Notes: generated from the letters alone by a model not told the origin. A stretch of DNA of 34,032 nt from an uncultured Porphyromonadaceae bacterium (GCA_945231345.1 CALYOL010000005.1:1-34032), one strand, 5' to 3'. Numbered from the stretch's first letter, positions 1 through 9,983 are shown. Program-made: numbers and translations.

Positions 1-54
1 GTTGAAGAAGCCGTTGCCATCTTCACACAAGTCCTTGAATTATCAGCCATTTAG
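1..54 (+). CDS. C-terminal end of an unidentified protein (5' truncated; ...VEEAVAIFTQVLELSAI*)
   Basis: Frame 1 is open from base 1 to TAG at 52-54; too short to identify. Confidence 0.4.
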   Translation, partial: VEEAVAIFTQVLELSAI

Positions 55-220
55 ACCTACACCAATTCCTTGCGCCTATTCTGTCTGAAAAATTCCACCA
101 TTGCAGATATTCCCAAATAGTATATCTGCAATTTCTCGCCACAACCATTTCTCGTTAGAGCCTGTTTCCAAAATTGTTACGATAATTTCGATAAGGTATG
201 GCTATCACAGAAAAAATTGC

Positions 221-228
221 TATCTTTG
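221..228 (+). promoter_or_regulatory. Putative Bacteroidota -7 box (TATCTTTG) upstream of lysS
   Basis: Matches TAnnTTTG, 27 nt before the ATG; no clear -33 TTTG. Confidence 0.5.
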
Positions 229-255
229 CAGAACAATTAGAAAAAACATTTTAAA

Positions 256-1995
256 ATGAACATACTTGAGCTAAGTGAACAGGAAATCGTGCGCCGTGGC
301 AGCCTTGACCAGATGCGCGCTATGGGTATCGACCCTTATCCTGCTGCTGAATATACAGTTACCGGTTATTCTGACGAAATACGTGACAATTTCGACGACA
401 ATCTTGAACCTAAGCGTCAAGTCGCTATCGCCGGACGTATCATGAGCCGACGAATAATGGGTAAAGCCTCTTTCATGGAAATCCAAGACTCTAAAGGCAG
501 AATACAGGTTTATGTAAACCGCGACGAAATATGCCCGGACGATAACAAAGACCTATACAACGTAGTTTTCAAGAAACTACTCGACATTGGAGACTTCGTT
601 GGCGTTGACGGATACGTCTTCCGCACACAGACAGGCGAAATATCTGTTCACGCTCAGAAGCTCACCGTCCTCAGCAAGTCTATCCGTCCGCTCCCTATCG
701 TAAAGGTCAAGGACGGTGTAACTTACGACGCTTTCGACGACCCGGAGCTACGTTATCGCCGCAGATACGTCGACCTCGTTGTTAACGACGGCGTTAAAGA
801 CATTTTCATCAAGCGCACTAAAGTGTATAACACTATGCGCCAATACTTTAACGAGCACGGTTACATGGAGGTGGAAACGCCTATCCTCCAGTCTATCCCT
901 GGTGGCGCTGCTGCTCGACCTTTCATCACTCACCACAACGCTCTCGACATCCCTCTTTACCTCCGTATCGCTGACGAGCTTTACCTCAAAAGACTTATCG
1001 TAGGCGGATTTGAAGGCGTTTACGAGTTCTCTAAAAACTTCCGCAACGAAGGTATGGACAGAACTCACAACCCCGAGTTCACTTGTATGGAAATTTACGT
1101 CTCTTACAAGGACTACAACTGGATGATGACTTTTACCGAAAATATGCTGGAGCGTATTTGCCTCGCTGTCAACGGTACCACTGAGGTCAAAGTAGGAGAC
1201 AACACTATAAACTTCAAGGCTCCTTACCGCCGTGTGACTATGATTGACGCCATCAAAGAATTTACCGGCATCGACATCACAGGTATGGATGAAGCTCAGC
1301 TTAGAGACGTTTGCGCTAAAATCGGCGTCGAAGTAGACGAGACTATGGGCAAAGGTAAGCTCATCGACGAAATTTTCGGCGAAAAATGCGAAGGTAACTA
1401 CATACAGCCTACTTTCATCATCGACTATCCGATTGAAATGTCTCCCCTCACCAAGCGTCACCGTAACAATCCCGAACTAACCGAGCGTTTCGAACTCATG
1501 GTTAACGGAAAAGAGCTCGCTAACGCTTATTCTGAGCTTAACGACCCTATCGACCAATACGAGCGTTTCGTTGAGCAGATGAAACTCTCCGAAAAGGGCG
1601 ACGACGAAGCTATGATTATCGACGGTGACTTCATCCGTGCTCTCGAATACGGTATGCCGCCTACTTCTGGAATGGGTATCGGTATGGACCGCCTCGTCAT
1701 GCTAATGACCGGGCAAACCACAATACAAGAAGTGCTCTTCTTCCCGCAGATGCGTCCCGAAAAAGTCCAGAAACGTGACGGTGAAGACGCTTTCGCCAAA
1801 GCTGGCGTACCTGCTGAATGGGTTCCCGTACTCCACAAAGACGGAATCTTGACCCTCGAGGCTCTTGCTGCCACTACTTCTGCCGGCAAACTGCACCAAG
1901 AACTCTGCGGACTCAACAAAAAGCACAAACTTGAACTCACCAACCCTTCACAAGATGCTGTGGCTGAGTGGATTGAGGCTGCTAAAAAACTCTGA
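256..1995 (+). CDS. lysS: Lysyl-tRNA synthetase, class II, with C-terminal extension
   Basis: Class II LysRS motifs such as [51 protein letters not shown]. Confidence 0.96.
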   Translation: MNILELSEQEIVRRGSLDQMRAMGIDPYPAAEYTVTGYSDEIRDNFDDNLEPKRQVAIAGRIMSRRIMGKASFMEIQDSKGRIQVYVNRDEICPDDNKDLYNVVFKKLLDIGDFVGVDGYVFRTQTGEISVHAQKLTVLSKSIRPLPIVKVKDGVTYDAFDDPELRYRRRYVDLVVNDGVKDIFIKRTKVYNTMRQYFNEHGYMEVETPILQSIPGGAAARPFITHHNALDIPLYLRIADELYLKRLIVGGFEGVYEFSKNFRNEGMDRTHNPEFTCMEIYVSYKDYNWMMTFTENMLERICLAVNGTTEVKVGDNTINFKAPYRRVTMIDAIKEFTGIDITGMDEAQLRDVCAKIGVEVDETMGKGKLIDEIFGEKCEGNYIQPTFIIDYPIEMSPLTKRHRNNPELTERFELMVNGKELANAYSELNDPIDQYERFVEQMKLSEKGDDEAMIIDGDFIRALEYGMPPTSGMGIGMDRLVMLMTGQTTIQEVLFFPQMRPEKVQKRDGEDAFAKAGVPAEWVPVLHKDGILTLEALAATTSAGKLHQELCGLNKKHKLELTNPSQDAVAEWIEAAKKL

Positions 1996-2004
1996 TTTAT
2001 CATA

Positions 2005-2046
2005 ATCCGTAAGGCATTGCTAATTTGCGATGCCTTGCGGATTTTT
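2005..2046 (+). terminator. Intrinsic terminator after lysS
   Basis: ATCCGTAAGGCATTGC-TAATTT-GCGATGCCTTGCGGAT, 16-bp stem with G:U pairs, then TTTT. Confidence 0.85.
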
Positions 2047-2108
2047 ACTATATATTCATTTGACCCGCAATCCTGTTGCGGTGCCATAAAAACGTAAATT
2101 TCTATTCC

Positions 2109-3104
2109 ATGAACTTCCCCGGAAACATAGCAGTAATGGGTGGCGGCAGTTGGGCTACCGCTCTTGCGAAACTGCTCATGAATAATTGTGAAACGATTAC
2201 ATGGTATATGCGTCGTGACGACAGAATTGAGGAATTTAAGCATTTGCGCCACAATCCTGCTTATCTAACCGACGTAAATTTCGACATCGAGAGAATTAAT
2301 TTCTCCAGCGATATCAACAAGGTATGCTCTGAATGCGACACGCTGCTACTCGTCATGCCTTCTCCTTACTTCAAGGACCACCTTGCTAAACTTAACGTCG
2401 ATATCAGCAACAAATTCATCGTCAATGCGGTAAAAGGTATTGTCCCGGACGATAACATGCTCATATCTGACTATATGATTGAACGTTACGGCGTGGACAG
2501 AAACCGTATCCTCGTCATCAGCGGACCTTGTCATGCTGAGGAAGTCGCCCTTGACCGACCTTCTTACCTCACTATCGGATGCCCTGACCCTGAGCGCGCA
2601 GAAACTTTCGCTAACAGAATCGTGTCTAAGCACACTCACACCATCATTTCTAACGACGTTGAAGGTATCGAATATGCAGGCGTCCTCAAAAACGTTTACG
2701 CCATCGCCGCAGGCATCATACACGGCATGAAAAAAGGCGACAATTTCGTCGCTATGGTCGCTTGCAACGCCATCCGAGAGATGGAACGATTCCTCGCCGC
2801 CGTTAATCCGCGTGAAAGACGAATTACCGACTCTGTTTATCTTGGCGACCTTCTCGTCACTTCTTACTCTCGTTTCTCTCGCAATCACAACTTCGGCTCT
2901 ATGATTGGTAAAGGATATTCCGTTAAAGCCGCAAAAATGGAAATGGAGCAGACTGCTGAAGGATACTACGGAGCTAAGTGCATCCACGAAATCAACGAAA
3001 AATATGGCGTTGACATGCCTATTCTCGACAGCGTTTACGACATCCTATATCGACGCGTCTCTTGCGAATACGCTTGTAAACGAATGTCTCAGACTTTCGT
3101 ATAA
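2109..3104 (+). CDS. gpsA: Glycerol-3-phosphate dehydrogenase [NAD(P)+]
   Basis: N-terminal Rossmann GGGSWATALAKLL; VNAVKGI, ISGPCHAEEVA, KNVYAIAAGI motifs. Start chosen at MNFPGN rather than the upstream ATG at 2076. Confidence 0.92.
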   Translation: MNFPGNIAVMGGGSWATALAKLLMNNCETITWYMRRDDRIEEFKHLRHNPAYLTDVNFDIERINFSSDINKVCSECDTLLLVMPSPYFKDHLAKLNVDISNKFIVNAVKGIVPDDNMLISDYMIERYGVDRNRILVISGPCHAEEVALDRPSYLTIGCPDPERAETFANRIVSKHTHTIISNDVEGIEYAGVLKNVYAIAAGIIHGMKKGDNFVAMVACNAIREMERFLAAVNPRERRITDSVYLGDLLVTSYSRFSRNHNFGSMIGKGYSVKAAKMEMEQTAEGYYGAKCIHEINEKYGVDMPILDSVYDILYRRVSCEYACKRMSQTFV

Positions 3105-3146
3105 ATATCTGATATTATCATACTTACCTTATAAACATCTACTTAC

Positions 3147-5537
3147 ATGAAACGTTTCTTTTTATTCTCTTTTTCACTCATCCTCTGCGCCGGTGCTATA
3201 TTCGCACAGCAGTTAGGACGGACAAACCCTGTCAAACCTATCATCAAGCCGGTTCCTCCAAGTAGCAACATCATGATGGCTGAGATGAACGATGACTACG
3301 ATTGCGTATTGCAGGCTGTCACGAGCAACATCTTACGCGTCTCTTTCGTCAAGAAAGGCAACGACCTGCCTCAGCCTAAACTCGTACTCCCTATTAACGA
3401 GAAGCCGGAATGCACATACTCTCACGACGAATATTCTTCCTCTCTCTCCGCTCGCTGTTTCACGGCTTCGATTAGAAACACTGCCGTTACCATTACCGAC
3501 AATTACGGTAACGTCTTAAGTTTCAACGGAATGCCGCAAATTATCGACGGTGAACAGGTTATTACAATAGACACTAACAAAAAATGCGCTTTTTACGGTG
3601 CCGGTGAACGCGGACACTCCCTTAACCTTGCCGGTGACACCCTCGTATGCTACAACCGTCAAAACTACGGCTACACAGAAGGGGACCCAAGAATTTCGCA
3701 GATGGGCATCACAATGCCGCTGCTCATTTCTGATGCCGGATATGCCGTCGTTTTCGACGACTACGCTAAGTCTTCAATCGTTGCCGGTAATCCTATCGTA
3801 TATTCCACTAAAAACGTCACACAGCCTGTCGATTTCTACATCATCACCGCTGACGTGAAAAATAGCCTCTATTTCCTCATCTCAGACCTCTCTCGCCTCA
3901 CCGGACGTCAGCAGATGCCTCCTCTCTGGTCTATGGGCTATATCACCTCAAAATACGGCTACAAGACTCAGAAAGAAACTCTCGGCGTAATTGACACTCT
4001 CCAGCGTAAAGGCTACCCGGTAGACGGTATCGTCTTAGACCTTTACTGGTATGGCAAGGAGCAGGACATGGGTTCTCTCTCTTGGGAAAAATCTCAGTGG
4101 CAGGACCATAAAAAGATGCTCTCTACTCTCAAGAAAAAAGGCGTTAATCTCATCGCTATCTCTCAGCCATACGTTCTTAGAAACGGACGCGGAATTGACA
4201 ACTACAACGACCTCTCCGCAAAGGGAATGTTCTGCACCGATGCTGACGGAAACACTCACGAGGTGAAAATCTGGGTTGGAGAAGGCGGCATGTTTGACGT
4301 TTCAAACCCTGACACTTACGACTGGCTTTACAACCGATACAAACTACTTACTGATGAAGGTATTACCGGTTGGTGGGGTGACCTCGGAGAGCCGGAAGTA
4401 CATCCTCTGACTGCTTTCCACAAAAACGGTCTTTCCGCCGAACTTTACCACAATGTCTACGGTAACGACTGGAGCAAAATCATCGCTGACCTCTTCAAGA
4501 ACGAATACCCTAACACTCGACTCATGACTTTGATGCGCGGCGGAACTATCGGATTGCAGCGTTACAACGTTTTCCCTTGGAGTACAGACGTCTCTCGCTC
4601 TTGGGGTGGACTTCAGCCTCAGATTAAAATAATGCTAAACTCCGGTCTTAGTGGCATGGGATACATGAGCCACGACGTTGGAGGCTTCGCTATCGACCCT
4701 GCCAACCCTGTTGACCCTGAGCTTTATATCCGCTGGCTTCAGCTCGGCGTTTTCTCTCCTATCCTCAGAACTCACGCACAGCAAGTTGCTGAGCCTTATA
4801 AATATCCTGAATATCAAGATATTATTCTCCCGCTCATCAAGGCGCGTTACGAATGGTTGCCTTACAACTACACTCTCGCTTCTGAGAATGCAACTAACGG
4901 CTCTCCTCTCGTCCGTCCTATGAATTTCCACAAATACTCCCCTAAAGCTGTAAACATTACAGACCAATATCTATGGGGACGTAACGTACTCGTCGCTCCC
5001 GTCATTGAGCAGGGTGTTAAATCCAGAAAAGTCTCTTTCACTGAAGGAGAATGGGTCGACATCACTAATCCTGACAAGGTTTATTCAGACACGGTCATAG
5101 ACTACCCCGTTACTCTCGCAACACTCCCTATGTTTGTGCGCCTCGGCTCTTTCATCCCTAAAGCCGAATACAAGATGCGTAACGTTGGTGATTACAGAAC
5201 TGACCGTTACACCATCCATTTCTATCCTTCTGAAAAAATCGGCAACGGCAAGATTTTCGAGGACACAAATTCTCTCCCTTCCGCCTCTACTGATTACAAA
5301 TGCTGGGAAATTAATATGAACGGTAACAACAAGGGCATTTCCGTTAACACTTCACTTGTAGAAAACGCGCCTAAAACAAAGAAATCTCTCACTTTCGTTG
5401 TTCACCGCGCTCAAAAACCGGAAGAAGTGAAAATCGACGATAAACCTGCTAAATTCACTTACAACGAGCAGGACAAGACTATCACTTTCTCTTTCGACTA
5501 CATTCCATCTGATAAACCTGTAAACATCTCTTTTTAA
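3147..5537 (+). CDS. Secreted glycoside hydrolase family 31 protein (alpha-glucosidase or transglucosylase-like)
   Basis: Signal peptide MKRFFLFSFSLILCAGAIFAQQ; GH31 motifs GIVLDLYWYG, GWWGDLGEPEVHP, MSHDVGGF. Confidence 0.88.
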   Translation: MKRFFLFSFSLILCAGAIFAQQLGRTNPVKPIIKPVPPSSNIMMAEMNDDYDCVLQAVTSNILRVSFVKKGNDLPQPKLVLPINEKPECTYSHDEYSSSLSARCFTASIRNTAVTITDNYGNVLSFNGMPQIIDGEQVITIDTNKKCAFYGAGERGHSLNLAGDTLVCYNRQNYGYTEGDPRISQMGITMPLLISDAGYAVVFDDYAKSSIVAGNPIVYSTKNVTQPVDFYIITADVKNSLYFLISDLSRLTGRQQMPPLWSMGYITSKYGYKTQKETLGVIDTLQRKGYPVDGIVLDLYWYGKEQDMGSLSWEKSQWQDHKKMLSTLKKKGVNLIAISQPYVLRNGRGIDNYNDLSAKGMFCTDADGNTHEVKIWVGEGGMFDVSNPDTYDWLYNRYKLLTDEGITGWWGDLGEPEVHPLTAFHKNGLSAELYHNVYGNDWSKIIADLFKNEYPNTRLMTLMRGGTIGLQRYNVFPWSTDVSRSWGGLQPQIKIMLNSGLSGMGYMSHDVGGFAIDPANPVDPELYIRWLQLGVFSPILRTHAQQVAEPYKYPEYQDIILPLIKARYEWLPYNYTLASENATNGSPLVRPMNFHKYSPKAVNITDQYLWGRNVLVAPVIEQGVKSRKVSFTEGEWVDITNPDKVYSDTVIDYPVTLATLPMFVRLGSFIPKAEYKMRNVGDYRTDRYTIHFYPSEKIGNGKIFEDTNSLPSASTDYKCWEINMNGNNKGISVNTSLVENAPKTKKSLTFVVHRAQKPEEVKIDDKPAKFTYNEQDKTITFSFDYIPSDKPVNISF

Positions 5538-5554
5538 CCTGAAACAGTTAAATA

Positions 5555-5614
5555 ATAACATTTCTTCCATATTCACTTATGCGGAGGGTCTCAATCGGGG
5601 CTCTCCGTTTTTTT
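5555..5614 (+). terminator. Repeat-associated intrinsic terminator, copy A
   Basis: CGGAGGGTCTC-AATC-GGGGCTCTCCG (11-bp stem including G:U pairs) then T7; 5555-5607 is identical to 14674-14726. Confidence 0.85.
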
Positions 5615-5671
5615 ATTCCGCCTTTTTTATAAAAATTTTCAAAAAATTACCTCTATATAAAACTAAAATCG

Positions 5672-5679
5672 TAACTTTG
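5672..5679 (+). promoter_or_regulatory. Putative -7 box TAACTTTG upstream of the Nfn-like operon
   Basis: Exact TAnnTTTG match 33 nt upstream of the ATG at 5713. Confidence 0.6.
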
Positions 5680-5712
5680 TGCAATAATAGAAATAATGAT
5701 ATATTACGCAAT

Positions 5713-6507
5713 ATGAATAAGATTGTTGAGAAACAGTATTTCTCTGAAAAAGTAGTAAAATTAGTGGTGGAAGCACCACTAATCGCTCGTTCACGCCGTC
5801 CCGGTCACTTCGTCATTGTGATTTGTGGGGAAAAAGGCGAAAGAATTCCGCTTACAATTTCTGACGCCGACACAGAAAAAGGCACTATAACACTTGTAGT
5901 ACAGGCTATTGGTGAATCTACCACCAAAATCTGTGCTCTTAACGAAGGTGACTTCCTCACTGACGTAGTTGGTCCTCTCGGACGTGCCACAAAAATCGAA
6001 AATTACGGCACTGTTGTCTGCTCAGGCGGTGGTGTAGGTGTTGCGCCTCTCCTCCCTATCATCAAGGCGATGAAAGAAGCCGGAAACCGTGTAGTTTCCG
6101 TTCTCGCCGCTCGTACTAAAGACCTAATCATCCTCGAGGATGAAGTCCGTAAATATTCCGATGAAGTCATCATAATGACCGACGATGGAAGCTACGGTAC
6201 TAAAGGACTTGTCACACAGGGCGTAGAAAGCGTTATCCTCCGCGAAAAAGTTGACCATGCCGTTACTATCGGTCCCGCCATCATGATGAAATTTGTGGCT
6301 GAGCTTACTAAGAAATATAACGTCCCGACAATTTGCTCGCTTAACACTATAATGGTGGACGGCACCGGCATGTGTGGTGCTTGCCGAGTAACTGTTGACG
6401 GCAAAACTAAATTCGTGTGTGTTGACGGTCCGGAATTTGATGCCCACAAGGTGGATTTCGGAGAAATGATGATGCGTCTTCGCGCTTATAACCCTATTAA
6501 AAAGTAA
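5713..6507 (+). CDS. Ferredoxin-NADP+ reductase subunit alpha-like (NfnA/SudB; PyrK-like FAD/NAD-binding) protein
   Basis: FAD/NAD-binding reductase fold motifs (GGGVGVAPLLPIIKAM) and Cys-rich MCGACRVTVDGKTKFVCVDGPEF near the C-terminus; start moved to MNKIVEKQYF. Confidence 0.85.
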   Translation: MNKIVEKQYFSEKVVKLVVEAPLIARSRRPGHFVIVICGEKGERIPLTISDADTEKGTITLVVQAIGESTTKICALNEGDFLTDVVGPLGRATKIENYGTVVCSGGGVGVAPLLPIIKAMKEAGNRVVSVLAARTKDLIILEDEVRKYSDEVIIMTDDGSYGTKGLVTQGVESVILREKVDHAVTIGPAIMMKFVAELTKKYNVPTICSLNTIMVDGTGMCGACRVTVDGKTKFVCVDGPEFDAHKVDFGEMMMRLRAYNPIKK

Positions 6508-6514
6508 ATTAGAC

Positions 6515-7963
6515 ATGGCTACTATATCTCCCCGCGATGCCCAGTGGCGTGAACAGCTACGCGCATCTATGACCGCTAAGGAACGCACTGCTATCCCTCG
6601 TGCGAAAATGACCGAGCTTGACCCGGCTTACCGTATAACCTGCAACGAAGAAGTAAATCAGGGACTTACGCAAGAACAGGCTCTCGTTGAGGCTCGACGT
6701 TGCCTTGACTGCCCTGACCCTCAGTGCATGACCGGATGCCCCGTCGCTATAAATATCCCCGGATTTATCAAAAATATCGAGCGCGGCGAATTTGCGCAGG
6801 CTACAGCTGTTCTAAAGGAAACCAGCGCCCTCCCCGCCGTTTGCGGACGCGTTTGCCCACAAGAGCGACAGTGCGAGTCTCGTTGCATTTACAATAAGAT
6901 GAAGCGCGAACCTGTCGCCATAGGCTATCTTGAGCGTTTCGCTGCTGACTATACCCGCAATCACCCTTCTGGCGAGAAAATTGAAAAGCCCGCACTTAAT
7001 GGCAAAAAGGTCGCTGTCATCGGCTCCGGTCCTGCAGGACTCTCTTTTGCCGGCGACATGATTAAGCGCGGATACCAAGTCACCGTTTTCGAGGCTCTTC
7101 ACCAGATTGGTGGTGTGCTCAAATACGGTATTCCTGAGTTCCGCCTCCCTAACGCCGTTGTAGACGTGGAAATAGACGCTCTCCGCGCCCTCGGCGTCGA
7201 GTTTGTCAAAGACTGTGTAGTAGGCAAGACTCTAAGCTACGACGACCTTATCGCCGACGGTTTTGACGGCATATTCGTAGCATCAGGCGCAGGTCTCCCC
7301 CGTTTTATGGGTGTTAAGGGTGAAAACCTCATCGGTGTAATGTCTTCAAACGAATACCTCACCCGTATAAACCTCATGGGCGCAGGGCACGAAGGTTGGG
7401 ACACTCCGGTACTCAAAGGTAAACGCATCGCTGTCATTGGTGGTGGTAACACTGCTATGGACTCTGTCCGCACTGCTCGACGTATGGGCGCAGAAGTCGC
7501 TATGATTGTATATCGCCGTAGCGAAGCTGAAATGCCCGCTCGTCTTGAAGAAGTACGACACGCCAAGGAAGAAGGTGTGATTTTTAACACCCTCGCTAAT
7601 CCTATCGAATACATCGGCGACGAAAACGGACACGTCACAAAAATGCTTCTCCAACGCATGGAACTCGGAGAACCTGACGCTTCAGGACGACGCTCTCCCG
7701 TCGCTATTGAGGGTGCTATCGATGAGATTGACGTAGACATCGTTATCGTCAGCGTCGGCGTTTCACCTAACCCGCTCATTCCTAACTCTGTAGAAGGGCT
7801 AAACATCTCGCCTAAGGGCACTATCGTCGTCGACGACTCTCTTCAGTCTTCTATACCGATGCTTTTTGCCGGTGGCGACATCGTCCGCGGTGGTGCTACT
7901 GTTATCCTCGCAATGGGTGACGGGCGTAAAGCTGCCGCTGCTATGCACGAAAAATTATCATAA
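6515..7963 (+). CDS. NADPH-dependent glutamate synthase small-subunit-like protein / NfnB-SudA homologue
   Basis: N-terminal Cys clusters CLDCPDPQCMTGCPVAINIP and CGRVCPQERQCESRC; GSGPAGLSFAGDM and GGGNTAMDSVRTA dinucleotide-binding motifs. Confidence 0.9.
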   Translation: MATISPRDAQWREQLRASMTAKERTAIPRAKMTELDPAYRITCNEEVNQGLTQEQALVEARRCLDCPDPQCMTGCPVAINIPGFIKNIERGEFAQATAVLKETSALPAVCGRVCPQERQCESRCIYNKMKREPVAIGYLERFAADYTRNHPSGEKIEKPALNGKKVAVIGSGPAGLSFAGDMIKRGYQVTVFEALHQIGGVLKYGIPEFRLPNAVVDVEIDALRALGVEFVKDCVVGKTLSYDDLIADGFDGIFVASGAGLPRFMGVKGENLIGVMSSNEYLTRINLMGAGHEGWDTPVLKGKRIAVIGGGNTAMDSVRTARRMGAEVAMIVYRRSEAEMPARLEEVRHAKEEGVIFNTLANPIEYIGDENGHVTKMLLQRMELGEPDASGRRSPVAIEGAIDEIDVDIVIVSVGVSPNPLIPNSVEGLNISPKGTIVVDDSLQSSIPMLFAGGDIVRGGATVILAMGDGRKAAAAMHEKLS

Positions 7964-8706
7964 TGTCCGCTCCTACCGACGACATATTCAGCATTTTCAA
8001 CGAGGCGGACAGCCTCATTGACCAAGGTAATCCTGAAGGTTATGCTCTCCTCGGCGAGGCGCATTACCTTCAGGGCGACTTTGACAACGCCACCATTGCT
8101 TTTGAAAAAGGCATTGAGATGGGAAACGCCCGCGCTATGTACGACCTTGCTCTGATGTGTTACGACGGACTTGTCGACAACTCACATTACGACTGGTACG
8201 ACGCCGAGCGATTTATGACCATGTGCTACAACACCGGCACTGATATGGCTACTGAAGCCGCTGTTTGGCTCGGTGAATATTTCCTCGAATCCACCGAAGG
8301 TGACGACCCCGAATTTGGAATCGATTACCTCCAATATGCCGCAGATAAGAAAAATTCGCGCGCTCTCGAGCTTCTCGCCGACTATTTTTTCTCCCGCGCC
8401 GAAGACAAAGGGTTTGAAGATGAGAGCCTTAACGCAAAAGCATTTCAATACCAGCAAGACGCTTACGAAGTTGACCCGCACGAGCAGTCATACAACTACG
8501 GTTACCTCCTTTATTTCGGCATCGGTACGCCACAAAACATCCGACTCGCTCTGAAACTCTACGAGGAAGACTACGAATTTGGACACCACGAAGGCGCTGA
8601 AGCCCTTATGGAGCATTACGAAAAAGAAGGCATGAAAAAGGAAGCCCAATGGTGGAAAGAACGTGCTATCAAAGCTAAACAAAAACGCCTTGAACAAGAT
8701 AATTAA
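7963..8706 (+). CDS. Sel1/TPR-like repeat protein
   Basis: Repeated helical pairs (GYALLGEAHYLQGDFDNATIAFEKGIEMGNARAMYDLALMCYDG, NIRLALKLYEEDYEFGHHEGAEALMEHYE); ATG overlaps the previous stop by 1 nt. Confidence 0.75.
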   Translation: MSAPTDDIFSIFNEADSLIDQGNPEGYALLGEAHYLQGDFDNATIAFEKGIEMGNARAMYDLALMCYDGLVDNSHYDWYDAERFMTMCYNTGTDMATEAAVWLGEYFLESTEGDDPEFGIDYLQYAADKKNSRALELLADYFFSRAEDKGFEDESLNAKAFQYQQDAYEVDPHEQSYNYGYLLYFGIGTPQNIRLALKLYEEDYEFGHHEGAEALMEHYEKEGMKKEAQWWKERAIKAKQKRLEQDN

Positions 8707-8727
8707 TACATTCTTATTTTTCAATCT

Positions 8728-9915
8728 ATGCTTACCATTCAAGAAATCTATAAAGCAGCTGACGTTTTAAAGGACGTCGCTCGCCACCCTAAATTAGTAC
8801 CTACTTCTATCCGTGATGACGCGCAAATTTTCCTTAAGCCGGAATGTCTCCAGCTAACAGGTTCTTTCAAGCTCCGCGGTGCTTACTACAAAATCTCTCA
8901 GCTAACACCCGAAGAAAAAAGCCGTGGCGTTATAGCATGCTCTGCCGGAAACCACGCCCAAGGCGTCGCTCTCGGTGCTACCAGAAACGGCATCAAGGCT
9001 CTTATTTGTCTCCCCGCCGGTGCGCCTATCTCTAAAGTTGAAGCCACCAAGCGTTTCGGTGCCGAAGTGTGCCTCGTTCAGGGTGTTTACGACGACGCTT
9101 ACGCTAAAGCCATAGAACTCCGCGACAAGCACGGATACACTTTCGTTCATCCTTTCGACGACCCGCTCGTCATTGCCGGACAAGGCACAATCGGGCTTGA
9201 AATCCTTGAAGAATTACCCGACGCCGACGCTATCGTTGTCCCTATTGGTGGAGGTGGACTCATTTCCGGCGTCGCTTTTGCCGCTAAATCCATCAACCCA
9301 AAGATTAAAATTTATGGCGTGCAAGCCGACGGTGCACCTTCTATGGCAAGCAGCCTTAACTACCACCGAATTATACACCTTAACAGCGTTAACACTATCG
9401 CCGACGGCATCGCTGTTAAAGAGCCGGGGGTTAACACTTTCGATTTCTGCAACCGTTATGTCGACGACGTTGTTACAGTCAGCGATGACGAAATCGCTGC
9501 TGCCATCCTTAATCTCATCGAAAAGCAGAAACTCGTCGCTGAAGGAGCTGGAGCTGTTTCTGTCGCAGCCGTTATGGCTGGCAAAATACCTGTCAAAGGC
9601 AAAAAAGTCGTTTGCCTCGTCTCAGGTGGCAACATCGACGTTACTATTCTTAACCGTGTCATAAACCGTGGACTTACCGTCGGTGGTCGTCTTTCCACTC
9701 TTAACATTAACCTTGCCGACAAGCCCGGGCAGCTTTCCGGTGTATGCAACGTCATCGCGCAGCTCGGCGGAAATGTCATTTCTGTAATTCACGACCGTAT
9801 GGATTCTCATAAAATTAACGGCTGCACTATTAGAATTGAACTCGAGACTCGTAATGCCGAACACATTGCGGAAATTAAACGCGGACTTTCTGAACAAGGG
9901 TACACTGTTTTATAA
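8728..9915 (+). CDS. ilvA: Threonine ammonia-lyase (dehydratase) with C-terminal ACT-like domain
   Basis: PLP motif LTGSFKLRGAYYK; GGGGLISGVA; C-terminal ACT-like region. Confidence 0.9.
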   Translation: MLTIQEIYKAADVLKDVARHPKLVPTSIRDDAQIFLKPECLQLTGSFKLRGAYYKISQLTPEEKSRGVIACSAGNHAQGVALGATRNGIKALICLPAGAPISKVEATKRFGAEVCLVQGVYDDAYAKAIELRDKHGYTFVHPFDDPLVIAGQGTIGLEILEELPDADAIVVPIGGGGLISGVAFAAKSINPKIKIYGVQADGAPSMASSLNYHRIIHLNSVNTIADGIAVKEPGVNTFDFCNRYVDDVVTVSDDEIAAAILNLIEKQKLVAEGAGAVSVAAVMAGKIPVKGKKVVCLVSGGNIDVTILNRVINRGLTVGGRLSTLNINLADKPGQLSGVCNVIAQLGGNVISVIHDRMDSHKINGCTIRIELETRNAEHIAEIKRGLSEQGYTVL

Positions 9916-9975
9916 AAATACACATTTTTCTTCTTGAAATCATCACGAGTTACTGAATATTTGCAAAAAAATTAC

Positions 9976-9983
9976 TATATTTG
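9976..9983 (+). promoter_or_regulatory. Putative -7 box TATATTTG upstream of the PD40 protein gene
   Basis: TAnnTTTG match 54 nt upstream of the ATG at 10038. Confidence 0.5.

Noticed and set aside
2065-2081. CCGCAA-TCCTG-TTGCGG palindrome before gpsA
   Set aside because: Short 6-bp stem just after a strong terminator and without a U-tract; not enough to call regulatory.
2076-2108. Longer gpsA start (MRCHKNVNFYS...)
   Set aside because: The conserved protein starts near MNFPGNIAVMGGGSWA; the extra 11 codons do not look GpsA-like.
748-2987. Long minus-strand ORFs (748-1461, 1527-2252, 2346-2987) opposite lysS and gpsA
   Set aside because: Antisense shadows of confidently coding genes, with no recognisable domains; explained by codon usage.
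5677-5712. Longer NfnA-like start (non-ATG start at 5677)
   Set aside because: It begins inside the TAACTTTG promoter box; ATG 5713 gives a normal N-terminus.
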